From Treponema sp. (GTDB lineage Bacteria; Spirochaetota; Spirochaetia; Treponematales; Treponemataceae), in contig JAEEYO010000063.1 in NCBI GenBank assembly GCA_016288205.1, positions 54,898-118,897 on the forward strand: DNA of 64,000 nucleotides. The letters are read 5' to 3'. Below the pieces are notes generated by a model. It was given only the letters and a program-made list of their open reading frames with translations. It searched no databases and was not told where the DNA came from. Both the position numbers and the translations under genes were made by a program. The stretch's first letter is position 1, and each line of letters starts with the position of its first letter. This document shows, piece after piece, positions 47,979 through 56,939 of this stretch.

Positions 47979-48974
47979 TCAGAACTCCACCACAATCATG
48001 ATCGGGACGTGGTCGGAGAGGCGGTTCCTGAGTTCCTTTGACGAGGTGCATTCCACTCCTGCTATGATGATGGAGCTCTCTTTCTCCAGGTTCCTTCCTG
48101 CGTTTCCTATGCGTGCCCTGACGGTGGGAGTCTTGACTTTTTCGGCCATGGCGGGGTTGTAGATGAAATGGTCGTAGTCGTTGGCGTAGGCGAAACCGCT
48201 GTCTCTTATGGAGAGGGTGGTCTTCGGGCTGCTTTTGCCGTCTATGACGTAGGACTCGAAATCCAGGGATGCGAATTCCTTTCTGCGGGTGTTGAAATCT
48301 CCCCCTGCAATAACGGGCTCGTCGCTGATTTCTCCTCCGAATTCATTGAGCAGCATGTCGGCGAGGGTCAGAAGATCGCGGTCCCTTTTTTCCATGGAAT
48401 TCTTGGACTGCAGATGGACGTTTACAAGGATGAATGTGCTTTCACCGGATGTGAATCTTGCGGCCTGAACATTGTTTTTGTTGAAGCGGTAGTCGCATTC
48501 GGGGAAAATCGTAAAGCCGAGGGGATCCGACAAATCCTCCGCGGAGACCTTCTGGGAGTTGTAGAAAATCGCGTTGTTCTGGGACATGTCGCCGCCTGAA
48601 AATGCCGTGCCGTCAATGGTCACTCCGTCGTGGAGAAGATAGGTCGCCGTGGATATGGATTTCCATTCAGGACCCAGCTCCCATGCGATGTCGTCAAGGA
48701 TGGTCTTTTTCTGGGGGAGCTTGAAGTGCAGCTCCACATCTCCATAGAACCGTGTGACGAAGCCCTTTTTCATTGTGATGGGAACTTCCTGCAGGAGGAC
48801 TATGTCAGCCTCGTTCTGCCTGACAATTTCTTCGATCCCTGCCATCCATTCCTCGTAATGCTCCTTTTTGTACGAGCTGTTGTGTGCGATGTTGTACGAG
48901 AGGATTGTTATCTTTTCACAGAATGCGAGCGACGCTGTGAGGAAAAATGCGGCAATCAGTGTAAGTTTTTTCAT
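47979..48974 (-). CDS. Endonuclease/exonuclease/phosphatase family protein (predicted secreted)
   Basis: Signal-like N-terminus; ILSYNIAHN, IVLLQEVP, VIAGGDFNTRR, SDHVPIMIVVEF. Confidence 0.9.
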   Translation of the reverse strand: MKKLTLIAAFFLTASLAFCEKITILSYNIAHNSSYKKEHYEEWMAGIEEIVRQNEADIVLLQEVPITMKKGFVTRFYGDVELHFKLPQKKTILDDIAWELGPEWKSISTATYLLHDGVTIDGTAFSGGDMSQNNAIFYNSQKVSAEDLSDPLGFTIFPECDYRFNKNNVQAARFTSGESTFILVNVHLQSKNSMEKRDRDLLTLADMLLNEFGGEISDEPVIAGGDFNTRRKEFASLDFESYVIDGKSSPKTTLSIRDSGFAYANDYDHFIYNPAMAEKVKTPTVRARIGNAGRNLEKESSIIIAGVECTSSKELRNRLSDHVPIMIVVEF

Positions 48975-48998
48975 GCAATCCTCCCGGGCATTTTTTGA

Positions 48999-49886
48999 TT
49001 ATTTGTTTTTACCGCTCAGACGACGGAAGAGCCGTTTCAAAAGACCGAGCTTGCCGAAGAGAAGCCAGTAGAAGAATGCGATGGCGCTGATAATCGGGGC
49101 TCCGAAGACAATCACGTAGAGAATCACTTGCAGGAAGTTGATGAGGAAGTCGAGCACGTTGTAGATGAAGCGCCGGAATCCTCGTCCGAAGTCTGGCATG
49201 GTGAAGGACTGTCCCTCGGACGCGCGGTAGGGCAGGTCGTAGTAGATCTGAATCTGGGAGTAGTCAATCTGGCCGGAGAGATGCTTCATCCTTGTCTCCA
49301 TGGACTCAATGTCGGAGATGACGGAATTCAGCTCGCGCTCAATTTTGAGCATGTCCTCAATGTTCTGGGCCTCCTTCAGATAATTCTGGAGTCTGTCGCG
49401 GAGGATTTTCTTGGTGTCCAGGCGTGATTGCAGGTCATAGAAAGTCTCGGTCACATCCTCGCTGTTGCTGTTCTTTGATTTTATTTTTCCGAGGTCACCC
49501 GCGCTGTCCATGGCCCTCTCAAAATTATTGCTCGGGATGCGGACTGAAAAAGAGCCGTCGTTTAAGCCGGTGTTGCTGGACTCTACGTACCCGCCGAGGG
49601 ACGCGCACCATTTTTTTATACCGGCTTCGGCTTCGGCAAGGGATTGCACCTCAAGGCTTATGGATCCCCTTTTAATCAGCTTGCGTTCGGTTTCCGCCGG
49701 GGTTTCCTGGGATGACGAAAAGGATTTAGAATCCTCAAATGCCATGTCCGCAGAGTCAAACGCCATTGAGGAGTTCATTTCTCCACCGGCTCTTTGGTAT
49801 GTCATTGCCCCTGATTTTTTTCCGCATGATGTTGCAAGCAAAGTTGCCGTAAGCAGGACGCAGCCTGCAAGAATTAATTTCTTCAT
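48999..49886 (-). CDS. DUF4349 domain lipoprotein
   Basis: LLATSCGKKS lipobox; RKLIKRGSISLEVQSLAEAEAGIKKWCASLGGYVESS; C-terminal TM. Confidence 0.88.
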   Translation of the reverse strand: MKKLILAGCVLLTATLLATSCGKKSGAMTYQRAGGEMNSSMAFDSADMAFEDSKSFSSSQETPAETERKLIKRGSISLEVQSLAEAEAGIKKWCASLGGYVESSNTGLNDGSFSVRIPSNNFERAMDSAGDLGKIKSKNSNSEDVTETFYDLQSRLDTKKILRDRLQNYLKEAQNIEDMLKIERELNSVISDIESMETRMKHLSGQIDYSQIQIYYDLPYRASEGQSFTMPDFGRGFRRFIYNVLDFLINFLQVILYVIVFGAPIISAIAFFYWLLFGKLGLLKRLFRRLSGKNK

Positions 49887-49921
49887 ATTTTACCCCTTTG
49901 GTTTATGGATTTTTTGTCAAA

Positions 49922-50326
49922 TCAAATTTCCTTGGTTTCGACTTTCAGGTCTTCGCGTGTGTTTATGACCGCAATCTGGAAATCATCTTCGTAAATTATT
50001 TCTCCCGGAATCTCGTCAGTGTCCGAGCGGTAGAGCCTGACTCCGTATTTTCTGCACATCGAGCGGTAAAAATCCATCTGCCTCCAGATGTCCGTTCCCT
50101 GCGGAGTGTCCTTGAACCATGTTGTCGCGCGCTCCTTGTTTCCGCTTTCGTAGAAGGGAGGGACAGGCAGGACTTTCTCAAAATACTCCCTGTTTTTCCA
50201 GTATTCGGCGGTTTCTTCCTCGCTCAGGGTCTTTGCGTCCACGAGTTTTCCCACGGTCGTAAAAATTCCCCGGGGCTGCTGGGTGATGTATGCGATGTCC
50301 GCTGTATGGACTCTGAAATACCTCAT
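49922..50326 (-). CDS. Hypothetical protein
   Basis: 134-aa ORF, MRYFRVHTADIAYITQQPRGIF...; no family recognised with certainty. Confidence 0.6.
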   Translation of the reverse strand: MRYFRVHTADIAYITQQPRGIFTTVGKLVDAKTLSEEETAEYWKNREYFEKVLPVPPFYESGNKERATTWFKDTPQGTDIWRQMDFYRSMCRKYGVRLYRSDTDEIPGEIIYEDDFQIAVINTREDLKVETKEI

Positions 50327-50352
50327 AGTCTTTTCTCCAGGTTAAAAAACGC

Positions 50353-50889
50353 TTACGCCTGAATTTCGGCAAGAATCGGCTCGATGTATTTTTTATCGGA
50401 GATGTCGTAGGAGTGTGAAATCATTTCGGCCATCTGTTTTTCCGTTTCGCTTGCGTCCTTTTTTGAGCTCAGCATTTTGACGAACATTTTCATGCCGAGT
50501 TTTGAAGGTCCGTTCATCTTTTCGTAATTCAGTCCGCCGGGACAATAAAAGCTCTTTACCCCTGACCATTCGCTGCCGGAGAAATTTCTTTCCATTGCGG
50601 TTTTTACATCAGGACCATCCGCAGGACTTGCACCGACTGCATAGACAATCACTTTTTTACCATTGGAAATTAAAGATGAAAGCTGCTTTTTCAGCCATGC
50701 TATTTTTGTGACGCTTCCCGCCATGTACCACCCGCCGAAAATGATTGTGTCGTAATCGGAAAGATTTTTTTTGGAACCATGCTTGAAATCATAGCACTCG
50801 CAGCCGCTTGCCTCGCTGATCCATTCCGCATAGCGTTTTGTAAATCCTGTCTGGCTGTTGTAAATTAAAATTGCCTTCATTTTTATCAC
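50353..50889 (-). CDS. Flavodoxin domain protein
   Basis: AILIYNSQTGFTKRYAEWISE, YDTIIFGGWYMAGSVTKIAWLK. Confidence 0.88.
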   Translation of the reverse strand: MIKMKAILIYNSQTGFTKRYAEWISEASGCECYDFKHGSKKNLSDYDTIIFGGWYMAGSVTKIAWLKKQLSSLISNGKKVIVYAVGASPADGPDVKTAMERNFSGSEWSGVKSFYCPGGLNYEKMNGPSKLGMKMFVKMLSSKKDASETEKQMAEMISHSYDISDKKYIEPILAEIQA

Positions 50890-50965
50890 ATCTCCCTAAA
50901 AGGCAATATATTGTGTATGCCGGCTCTTGTCAAGCGTTTTGATTGTCATTAAAGAAGCTCTTTGG

Positions 50966-50994
50966 TTGACGCGGGTTTTCTCATCGTGTAAAAT
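50966..50994 (+). promoter_or_regulatory. Putative sigma70 promoter for the 51.0-53.7 kb genes
   Basis: TTGACG-N17-TAAAAT. Confidence 0.6.
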
Positions 50995-51026
50995 TGAAGT
51001 TGAGGCTGTGAATTGGGAGAGAGAAG

Positions 51027-51575
51027 ATGATTGTACTGACGGATGCGGATGAAGTGCTGGAGAACCTAGGTGAGGTTTGGGTGGAACTTTTGAATGAGAC
51101 TTACGGAACCCACGTGAGTTTCGGCGACATCAGGGAATGGGATATGTGCTCGGCTTTTCCGGGGCTTACACGCGGGCAGGTTTATGGCATGGAGATGGAT
51201 GAGAGAATCTACGGACGGATGAAACCGAAGGATGGCGCCGCTGAGTGTCTCCAGAAAATCATCTCGAAGGGACACGAGCTTTATGTTGTGACCGACACGC
51301 CGTATCAGATTTTGAAGCCGAAGATGGACAATGTGCTTTTCAAGTATTATCCGTTTTTGACATGGAAGAATTTTATCATCACATCGAACAAAAAACTGAT
51401 ACGCGGGGACGTTCTGATTGACGACGGACTTCACAATCTGGTGGGGGCTCCTTACAAAAAGATTCTCATGTCCGCGCCTTACAATCTTGATTTTGATGCG
51501 GAGAAAAACGGCATGATCCGCGTAGATAATTGGAAGGAAGTTGAGACGGCCCTGGAGAGTCTTGGGATTTTATAA
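51027..51575 (+). CDS. 5'(3')-deoxyribonucleotidase-like HAD protein
   Basis: MIVLTDADEVLENLGEVWVELLNETYGT, VVTDTPYQIL, DVLIDDGLHNL. Confidence 0.82.
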   Translation: MIVLTDADEVLENLGEVWVELLNETYGTHVSFGDIREWDMCSAFPGLTRGQVYGMEMDERIYGRMKPKDGAAECLQKIISKGHELYVVTDTPYQILKPKMDNVLFKYYPFLTWKNFIITSNKKLIRGDVLIDDGLHNLVGAPYKKILMSAPYNLDFDAEKNGMIRVDNWKEVETALESLGIL

Positions 51576-51590
51576 ATGTGGGGATGAAAA

Positions 51591-52427
51591 ATGAAAACCT
51601 TGTTTGTTTCTGATTTGGACGGAACCTTGATGCGCAGTGACAAAAAACTGTCGGAAAAAACCGTGCGGACTTTGAATCGGCTGATTGAAAACGGTGTCCT
51701 GTTTACTTATGCCACGGCACGCTCAATTCAAAGTGCGATGGAAATTACCGGGGGATTGAAAATGAGGCTTCCCGTGATTACGAGAAACGGAACTGTGCTT
51801 GCCGACAACGAAAGCGGACGGATGATTCAAAAGGCAGTGTTTTCCGCTGACGAGATAAGGCTCCTAAAGACCGAACTTCCTGAGCTTGTGGAAAGCGGAT
51901 TTGTCTCCTCTTATTTTGGGGAAGAGATGATGAAGCTCTATTGCTCAAAAAATCCTGTGGCCGGGTTTCAAAAGTATATTGACGAGCATAAAAATGATTC
52001 GCGCATGAGACATCTGGAAAATCTGGACGCGCTGTTTGAGGGCGAGGCAGGTTATGTCACTTTGATTGACGATGAGGAAAAGCTCCGGCCTGCCTATGAG
52101 CGCATGAGAAAACATGAGGGCTGGGAATGTGTTTTTCAAAAGGATACTTACGGCGATGAATTCTGGCTTGAGATTTGTCCCGAGAACTGCACGAAGGCAA
52201 AGGCGATCCTTGCGCTGAAGAAAAAAATCGGTGCCGGGCGTCTGGTTGTTTTCGGGGACTCAATCAATGACCTTCCCATGTTTGAGATTGCGGATGAGGC
52301 CTGTGCGGTGGAAAATGCGGTTCCTGAGGCAAAGGCGGCGGCTACGAAAATAATCGGACGCAATGACGATGACAGTGTCGCGGAGTTTCTTGAAAAGTGG
52401 GCGAGTCTTGAAAATTGTGATATATAG
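51591..52427 (+). CDS. Cof-type HAD-IIB family hydrolase
   Basis: VSDLDGTLMRSDKKLS, VVFGDSINDLPMFEIADEACAVENA. Confidence 0.93.
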   Translation: MKTLFVSDLDGTLMRSDKKLSEKTVRTLNRLIENGVLFTYATARSIQSAMEITGGLKMRLPVITRNGTVLADNESGRMIQKAVFSADEIRLLKTELPELVESGFVSSYFGEEMMKLYCSKNPVAGFQKYIDEHKNDSRMRHLENLDALFEGEAGYVTLIDDEEKLRPAYERMRKHEGWECVFQKDTYGDEFWLEICPENCTKAKAILALKKKIGAGRLVVFGDSINDLPMFEIADEACAVENAVPEAKAAATKIIGRNDDDSVAEFLEKWASLENCDI

Positions 52428-52444
52428 ACTTATAATATTTTAAT

Positions 52445-53665
52445 ATGGAATATATTTTTACTGAGCGCGCGCATCTGATGTGTCCGAACATGTGCTTTGG
52501 GATTGTTGCGAGCGTAAACAAAAGTTTTGACAGAAATCTGCTTGAAAAGACGGTTGAAAAACTTTCCGCAGCCCATCCCTTTTTGAGGGCTTTGATTGCC
52601 TGTGATGAAAAGGCCAGCGCGTATTTTTATGACGTGACGGATGAGTCAAAGGTGGAGGTGATTTTTGCGGGTAAGCTCGGCGTAGGGACTTCCTGTGTTG
52701 AGTCAAATGAAATCATCTCAAAATACAAGAGCCTCGTCGCATCAGACTGGAATCTTTTTGACGGTGGCCTTTTAAAAATCGTTGCGTGGGATGCCGGGGA
52801 CAAGAGCGCATTTTTACTTGTGTTCCATCATCTTCTGGCGGACGGACGGGGTGCCTTGGGACTTGCCCAGGAGCTCGCAGATTTTTATGTGCATGGCAAA
52901 GAGCCGAAGGAGGCCGTGGAGCGTCTGATTACAAAAAACGATTTGCCGGAGGATTCGGAGCTTCCTTTTTTGAGCCGCAGTCTTGTGAACAGTGCGAATA
53001 AAAAATGGAGGAAGGAAAACCACGGGATTTCGTATCAGGATTATCATGCTTTTGCGGATGATTTTCTAAAGACGGATTCTGTAAACCACACTCTTGTTTC
53101 GGTAAATCAGGATGAGCTTTCGGCTCTTCATTCGCGGTGTAAAAGTCAGGGAGTTTCCATAAACGACTATCTTCTGGCAAAGATGTTTTTGGAGGACAAG
53201 ACAGAGAGAGTCATAATTGCCTGTGACCTCCGGGACAAACTTGCGTGCTACAATCCGGGGGCCTTGGGAAACTACTCCACGGCGTTCAGCGTGGGACTGA
53301 AAAAATCATGCGGCGATGTTTTTGAGAGTGCAAAGCGTGTTCATTCCATCGTGCGGAAAAAACTCAATTCGCCGAGGGATTTGTATCTTGTGCTCCAGTG
53401 CTATGCGTCGCTTGAGGGCGGACTTCTTGACGCTTCGTTGATTTCCAGCCGCGGAGGATTTGAGAGCAAGGCAGCGAAGTTTATAGGCACGATGTTTTTC
53501 AACTATGGCAAGGCAAATGGCTACAGCATTACAAATCTCGGGAAGATAGAAAGTGAGAGTCTTGAGGACGCTTATTTTATCCCGCCTGCATCACCTGCGG
53601 TAAGGAAAACTCAGGGTGTTCTGACCGTAAACGGAACCATGAGAATCTGTACCGCCGAAAGATAA
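52445..53665 (+). CDS. Condensation-domain / alcohol acyltransferase-like protein
   Basis: HHLLADGRG (HHxxxDG), C-terminal SITNLGKIE; stand-alone. Confidence 0.7.
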   Translation: MEYIFTERAHLMCPNMCFGIVASVNKSFDRNLLEKTVEKLSAAHPFLRALIACDEKASAYFYDVTDESKVEVIFAGKLGVGTSCVESNEIISKYKSLVASDWNLFDGGLLKIVAWDAGDKSAFLLVFHHLLADGRGALGLAQELADFYVHGKEPKEAVERLITKNDLPEDSELPFLSRSLVNSANKKWRKENHGISYQDYHAFADDFLKTDSVNHTLVSVNQDELSALHSRCKSQGVSINDYLLAKMFLEDKTERVIIACDLRDKLACYNPGALGNYSTAFSVGLKKSCGDVFESAKRVHSIVRKKLNSPRDLYLVLQCYASLEGGLLDASLISSRGGFESKAAKFIGTMFFNYGKANGYSITNLGKIESESLEDAYFIPPASPAVRKTQGVLTVNGTMRICTAER

Positions 53666-53675
53666 GCGGAAGGAT

Positions 53676-55121
53676 GTGCTGGAACAAAAAATGACTGCTA
53701 GGATACAAACGAACAAACAATTCGGTCCGATGGAATTTTATGTCCGGGCCTTGAAAATTGCGGTGCCTGTAATGGCGCAGATGCTCATTCAAAATCTTGT
53801 CTCTCTGATTGACAATTTTATGGTCGCGGGCTTGGGTGACATAAAGATGTCGGGCGTGAACATCACGGGTCAAATCATTTTTACCTTCATGGTTTTTATG
53901 AACACAATCTGCATGGCGGGCGGTATTTTTATGACTCAGTTTTCCGGGGCTGAGGACAAGGAGGGAATGCGGCAGTCATTTTGCTTTAAGCTATGGGCTG
54001 GATTTTTTGTCGTCATCGCTTTCTCTCTTGCCTGCATGATGATTCCCCGGCAGATTCTGGGACTCATGGTAAGAGGAAATTCTCAGGCGGGTGCGATTCT
54101 GGACGAGGGAGAAAAATACATGAGGCTTATCGGCTTCATGGGAATTCCCTGGGTGCTTTCCGCAATGATTTCCTCGTCGCTTCGTGAAATTGGAGAGGTA
54201 AAAGTGCCCCTCGTAATTTCGATTGTCGCGACTCTTGTGAATACCTTCTTCAACTGGATTTTGATTTACGGAAACCTTGGTGCCCCAAGACTTGAGGTGC
54301 AGGGTGCCGCCATTGCTACCGTGATTGCCCGGAGCGTTGAGGCCCTGATTTTCATAATCTACATGTTAAAAAAGAAGCCGCCTTTTACAATCAGGATTTT
54401 GAATCTGTTCCGCGTGAATCTGAGACTCTTCGGAGAGATTTTCAAAAAGGCATGGATGATTATGTTTTCCGAAATGGTATGGGCGATTGCGGAGACTATT
54501 ACGACGGCTTTGTACAACGGGCGGGGAGGCGCGGATGTTGTCTCTGGCATGTCGGCGAGCTTTGCAATCTCCAATCTTTTTTTTGTCGCATTCAGCGGAA
54601 TCATTACGGCGACTGCGGTTATCATCGGAAAAAATCTGGGACGCGGGGAGCTGGACAGGGCGAGGCAGGAAAAGGTCTGGATTTTGAACGGCGCGAAAAT
54701 CTTCGGACTCTTTTTTACGGCGGTAGGTCTTTTGTGCATGTTTCTGGTTCCCGTGGTGTTCAGAAATCTGAGCGCGCATGCACAGTCAATCTGTCGTCGC
54801 ATGGTTTTGGTCATGGCCCTTTACATGCCGGTGTGGGTTTACATCAACGGACAGTTTTCTGTGAGCCGTGCGGGCGGGGACACGATGATGGGAATACTTG
54901 TTGACGGAATCGGGAACCTCGGCTTTGTGATTCCCGGGATTTTTATAATGGCAAAGCTTACGGACATGGGCCCCGTGATGATGTATGCGATTATAAAGTC
55001 CGTCGAGATTCCGAAAATCGCAATCGCCCATTTCTGGCTCAAAAAAGAAAAGTGGCTTGTGAATCTTGCGGCTCAAAAAAAATCGGAAATAAAACAGGAT
55101 AATAAATTTTTGGAGGATTGA
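53676..55121 (+). CDS. MATE family efflux transporter
   Basis: Multi-TM; PVMAQMLIQNLVSLIDNFMVAGLGDIKMSGVNI; two homologous halves. Confidence 0.92.
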   Translation: MLEQKMTARIQTNKQFGPMEFYVRALKIAVPVMAQMLIQNLVSLIDNFMVAGLGDIKMSGVNITGQIIFTFMVFMNTICMAGGIFMTQFSGAEDKEGMRQSFCFKLWAGFFVVIAFSLACMMIPRQILGLMVRGNSQAGAILDEGEKYMRLIGFMGIPWVLSAMISSSLREIGEVKVPLVISIVATLVNTFFNWILIYGNLGAPRLEVQGAAIATVIARSVEALIFIIYMLKKKPPFTIRILNLFRVNLRLFGEIFKKAWMIMFSEMVWAIAETITTALYNGRGGADVVSGMSASFAISNLFFVAFSGIITATAVIIGKNLGRGELDRARQEKVWILNGAKIFGLFFTAVGLLCMFLVPVVFRNLSAHAQSICRRMVLVMALYMPVWVYINGQFSVSRAGGDTMMGILVDGIGNLGFVIPGIFIMAKLTDMGPVMMYAIIKSVEIPKIAIAHFWLKKEKWLVNLAAQKKSEIKQDNKFLED

Positions 55122-55124
55122 GAA

Positions 55125-55550
55125 ATGGAATACGAGATAACAGATTACATTACGCCGGAAGAATATATGGAAATGAGGAGGCTTGTTGCTTGGCCGGAAT
55201 TTCCGCTTGAACAGGCTGCGGAAGGAATCAAAAATACGGCGCATCTCTGCTGTTTCAGAAAGGATGGAAAAGTAATTGCACTGAACAGAGTTCTTTCTGA
55301 CCAGGGGTATGTCGTGTATATCGCGGATGTAATTGTGCGTCCGGAATATCAGGGGCAGGGACTTGGTCGTGCCTTGATGGACAACGCAATGGATTACATC
55401 AAAAGTCTTCTTAAGCCCGGCTATAAAATGATGGTGAGCTTGATGGCGGCCCAGGGAAAGGAAGATTTTTACAAGAAGTTTGGATTTATTACACGCCCGG
55501 ATGAGACCCACGGCTGCGGAATGTCTAAATGGGTTAGTGATGCAGACTGA
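55125..55550 (+). CDS. GNAT family N-acetyltransferase
   Basis: VYIADVIVRPEYQGQGLGRALMDNAMDYI. Confidence 0.92.
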   Translation: MEYEITDYITPEEYMEMRRLVAWPEFPLEQAAEGIKNTAHLCCFRKDGKVIALNRVLSDQGYVVYIADVIVRPEYQGQGLGRALMDNAMDYIKSLLKPGYKMMVSLMAAQGKEDFYKKFGFITRPDETHGCGMSKWVSDAD

Positions 55551-55586
55551 AATCCCAGAGATGCATTTGTTGAAGGGAGACGCAAT

Positions 55587-56225
55587 ATGAATCTTGAGGA
55601 TTTTTATTTTTTCAACGGAACATCCTACGCGGGAAAATCCACGATGGTGCATCTTCTCGCTCAAAAATATGGCGGCATTGAGTGCGGTGAAAATTACCAC
55701 GACAATTATGAGGGTGAGCTGGATCCGAAGGAATTTCCCGCCCTGTGTTATACGCGCGACTTGAAGGACTGGCATGATTTTATCCGTCGCACCCCGGAGG
55801 AATATGCGCGATGGATTGCGGCTGCGAAAAAGGAGTGAGAGATAATTGAGCTCAGGATGATTGAGAAGATGGAGGCGAACGGACGCAAAGTGTTTGTTGA
55901 CACTAATATCTGCCCTGAGACGCTCCACAAAATTACCGACAGAAAGCACGTTATGATAATGCTCTCTCCACCCGATATGGCGGTGCGTAGATTTTTTGAC
56001 CGGCCCGATAAGGAAAAACAGTTTCTCTATCAGCTTATGATGGAAGAGCCCGATCCTCAGGCGGCGTTGGACAATTACCGCAAGGGACTTGAACTGATTT
56101 GCTCACAGGAAAGCTATGATAGTTTTTTGAACTGCGGCTTTGAGGTGAACATCCGCGACGATGAGCTTGGGCTTGAGGGAACGATGGCTTTAATAGAAAA
56201 GAAACTCGGCTTGCATTTGCCGTGA
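55587..56225 (+). pseudogene. P-loop kinase-like (AAA_33/shikimate-kinase-like) protein interrupted by an in-frame TGA at 55836-55838
   Basis: 55587-55838 (NGTSYAGKSTMVHLL Walker A) and 55857-56225 are in the same frame, separated by TGA and 6 codons (AAKKE*EIIELRMIEKM). Confidence 0.75.
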
Positions 56226-56234
56226 GGAGGAAAG

Positions 56235-56924
56235 ATGACCATTTACGAAAGACTTCTTGAAGTGCAGGACTTGGAATACAGGGATTTTCAGAGCAAGCTT
56301 GTTCCGAATATTTCACCGGACACGATGATCGGCGTGAGGACTCCCCAGATGAGGGCGATTGCAAAAGAGATTGCGAAGAGCGGTGAGGCAAAGGAATTTC
56401 TTGAGAGTCTTCCGCACAAATATTACGAGGAAAACATCATACACTTTTTCGTCGTTTCTCTGATAAAGGATTTTGATGAGTGCGTCCGGGAAGTTGAGAA
56501 ATTTCTTCCTTATATTGATTGCTGGCCCGTGTGCGATCAGTCTAGCCCGAAGGTGTTCAAGAAAAATCATGAGAGGATTTTGCCTCTCATAAAAAAATGG
56601 ATTTCCTCCGACCATGTCTACACATCGCGTTTTGGAATGAGGATATTGATGAATGAATTTTTGGACGAGGATTTTAAGAGCGAGTATTTGAAATGGGTCG
56701 CCTCAAAAATGCCTCCCTCAAATCAGGACGCTGACTATTACCTCAAGATGATGGTGGCATGGTATTTTGCAACTGCCCTCGCCAAACAATATGACGCGAC
56801 GGTTCCCTTCATCGAGCGGAAAAAGCTTGAGACCTGGACTCACAACAAGGCAATTCAAAAAGCACTGGAAAGTTTCAGGGTCTCAGACGAGCACAAAGAA
56901 TATTTACGCACGCTAAAAATCTGA
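56235..56924 (+). CDS. DNA alkylation repair protein (AlkD-like)
   Basis: IGVRTPQMRAIAKEIAKSGEAKEFLESLPHKYYEENIIHFFVV, CWPVCDQSSPK. Confidence 0.9.
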   Translation: MTIYERLLEVQDLEYRDFQSKLVPNISPDTMIGVRTPQMRAIAKEIAKSGEAKEFLESLPHKYYEENIIHFFVVSLIKDFDECVREVEKFLPYIDCWPVCDQSSPKVFKKNHERILPLIKKWISSDHVYTSRFGMRILMNEFLDEDFKSEYLKWVASKMPPSNQDADYYLKMMVAWYFATALAKQYDATVPFIERKKLETWTHNKAIQKALESFRVSDEHKEYLRTLKI

Positions 56925-56939
56925 CTCTCCGGGATGATT

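Noticed and set aside
54786-55949. 387-aa minus-strand ORF opposite MATE/GNAT genes
   Set aside because: Opposite three well-supported genes; composition is that of a reverse-complement shadow ORF.
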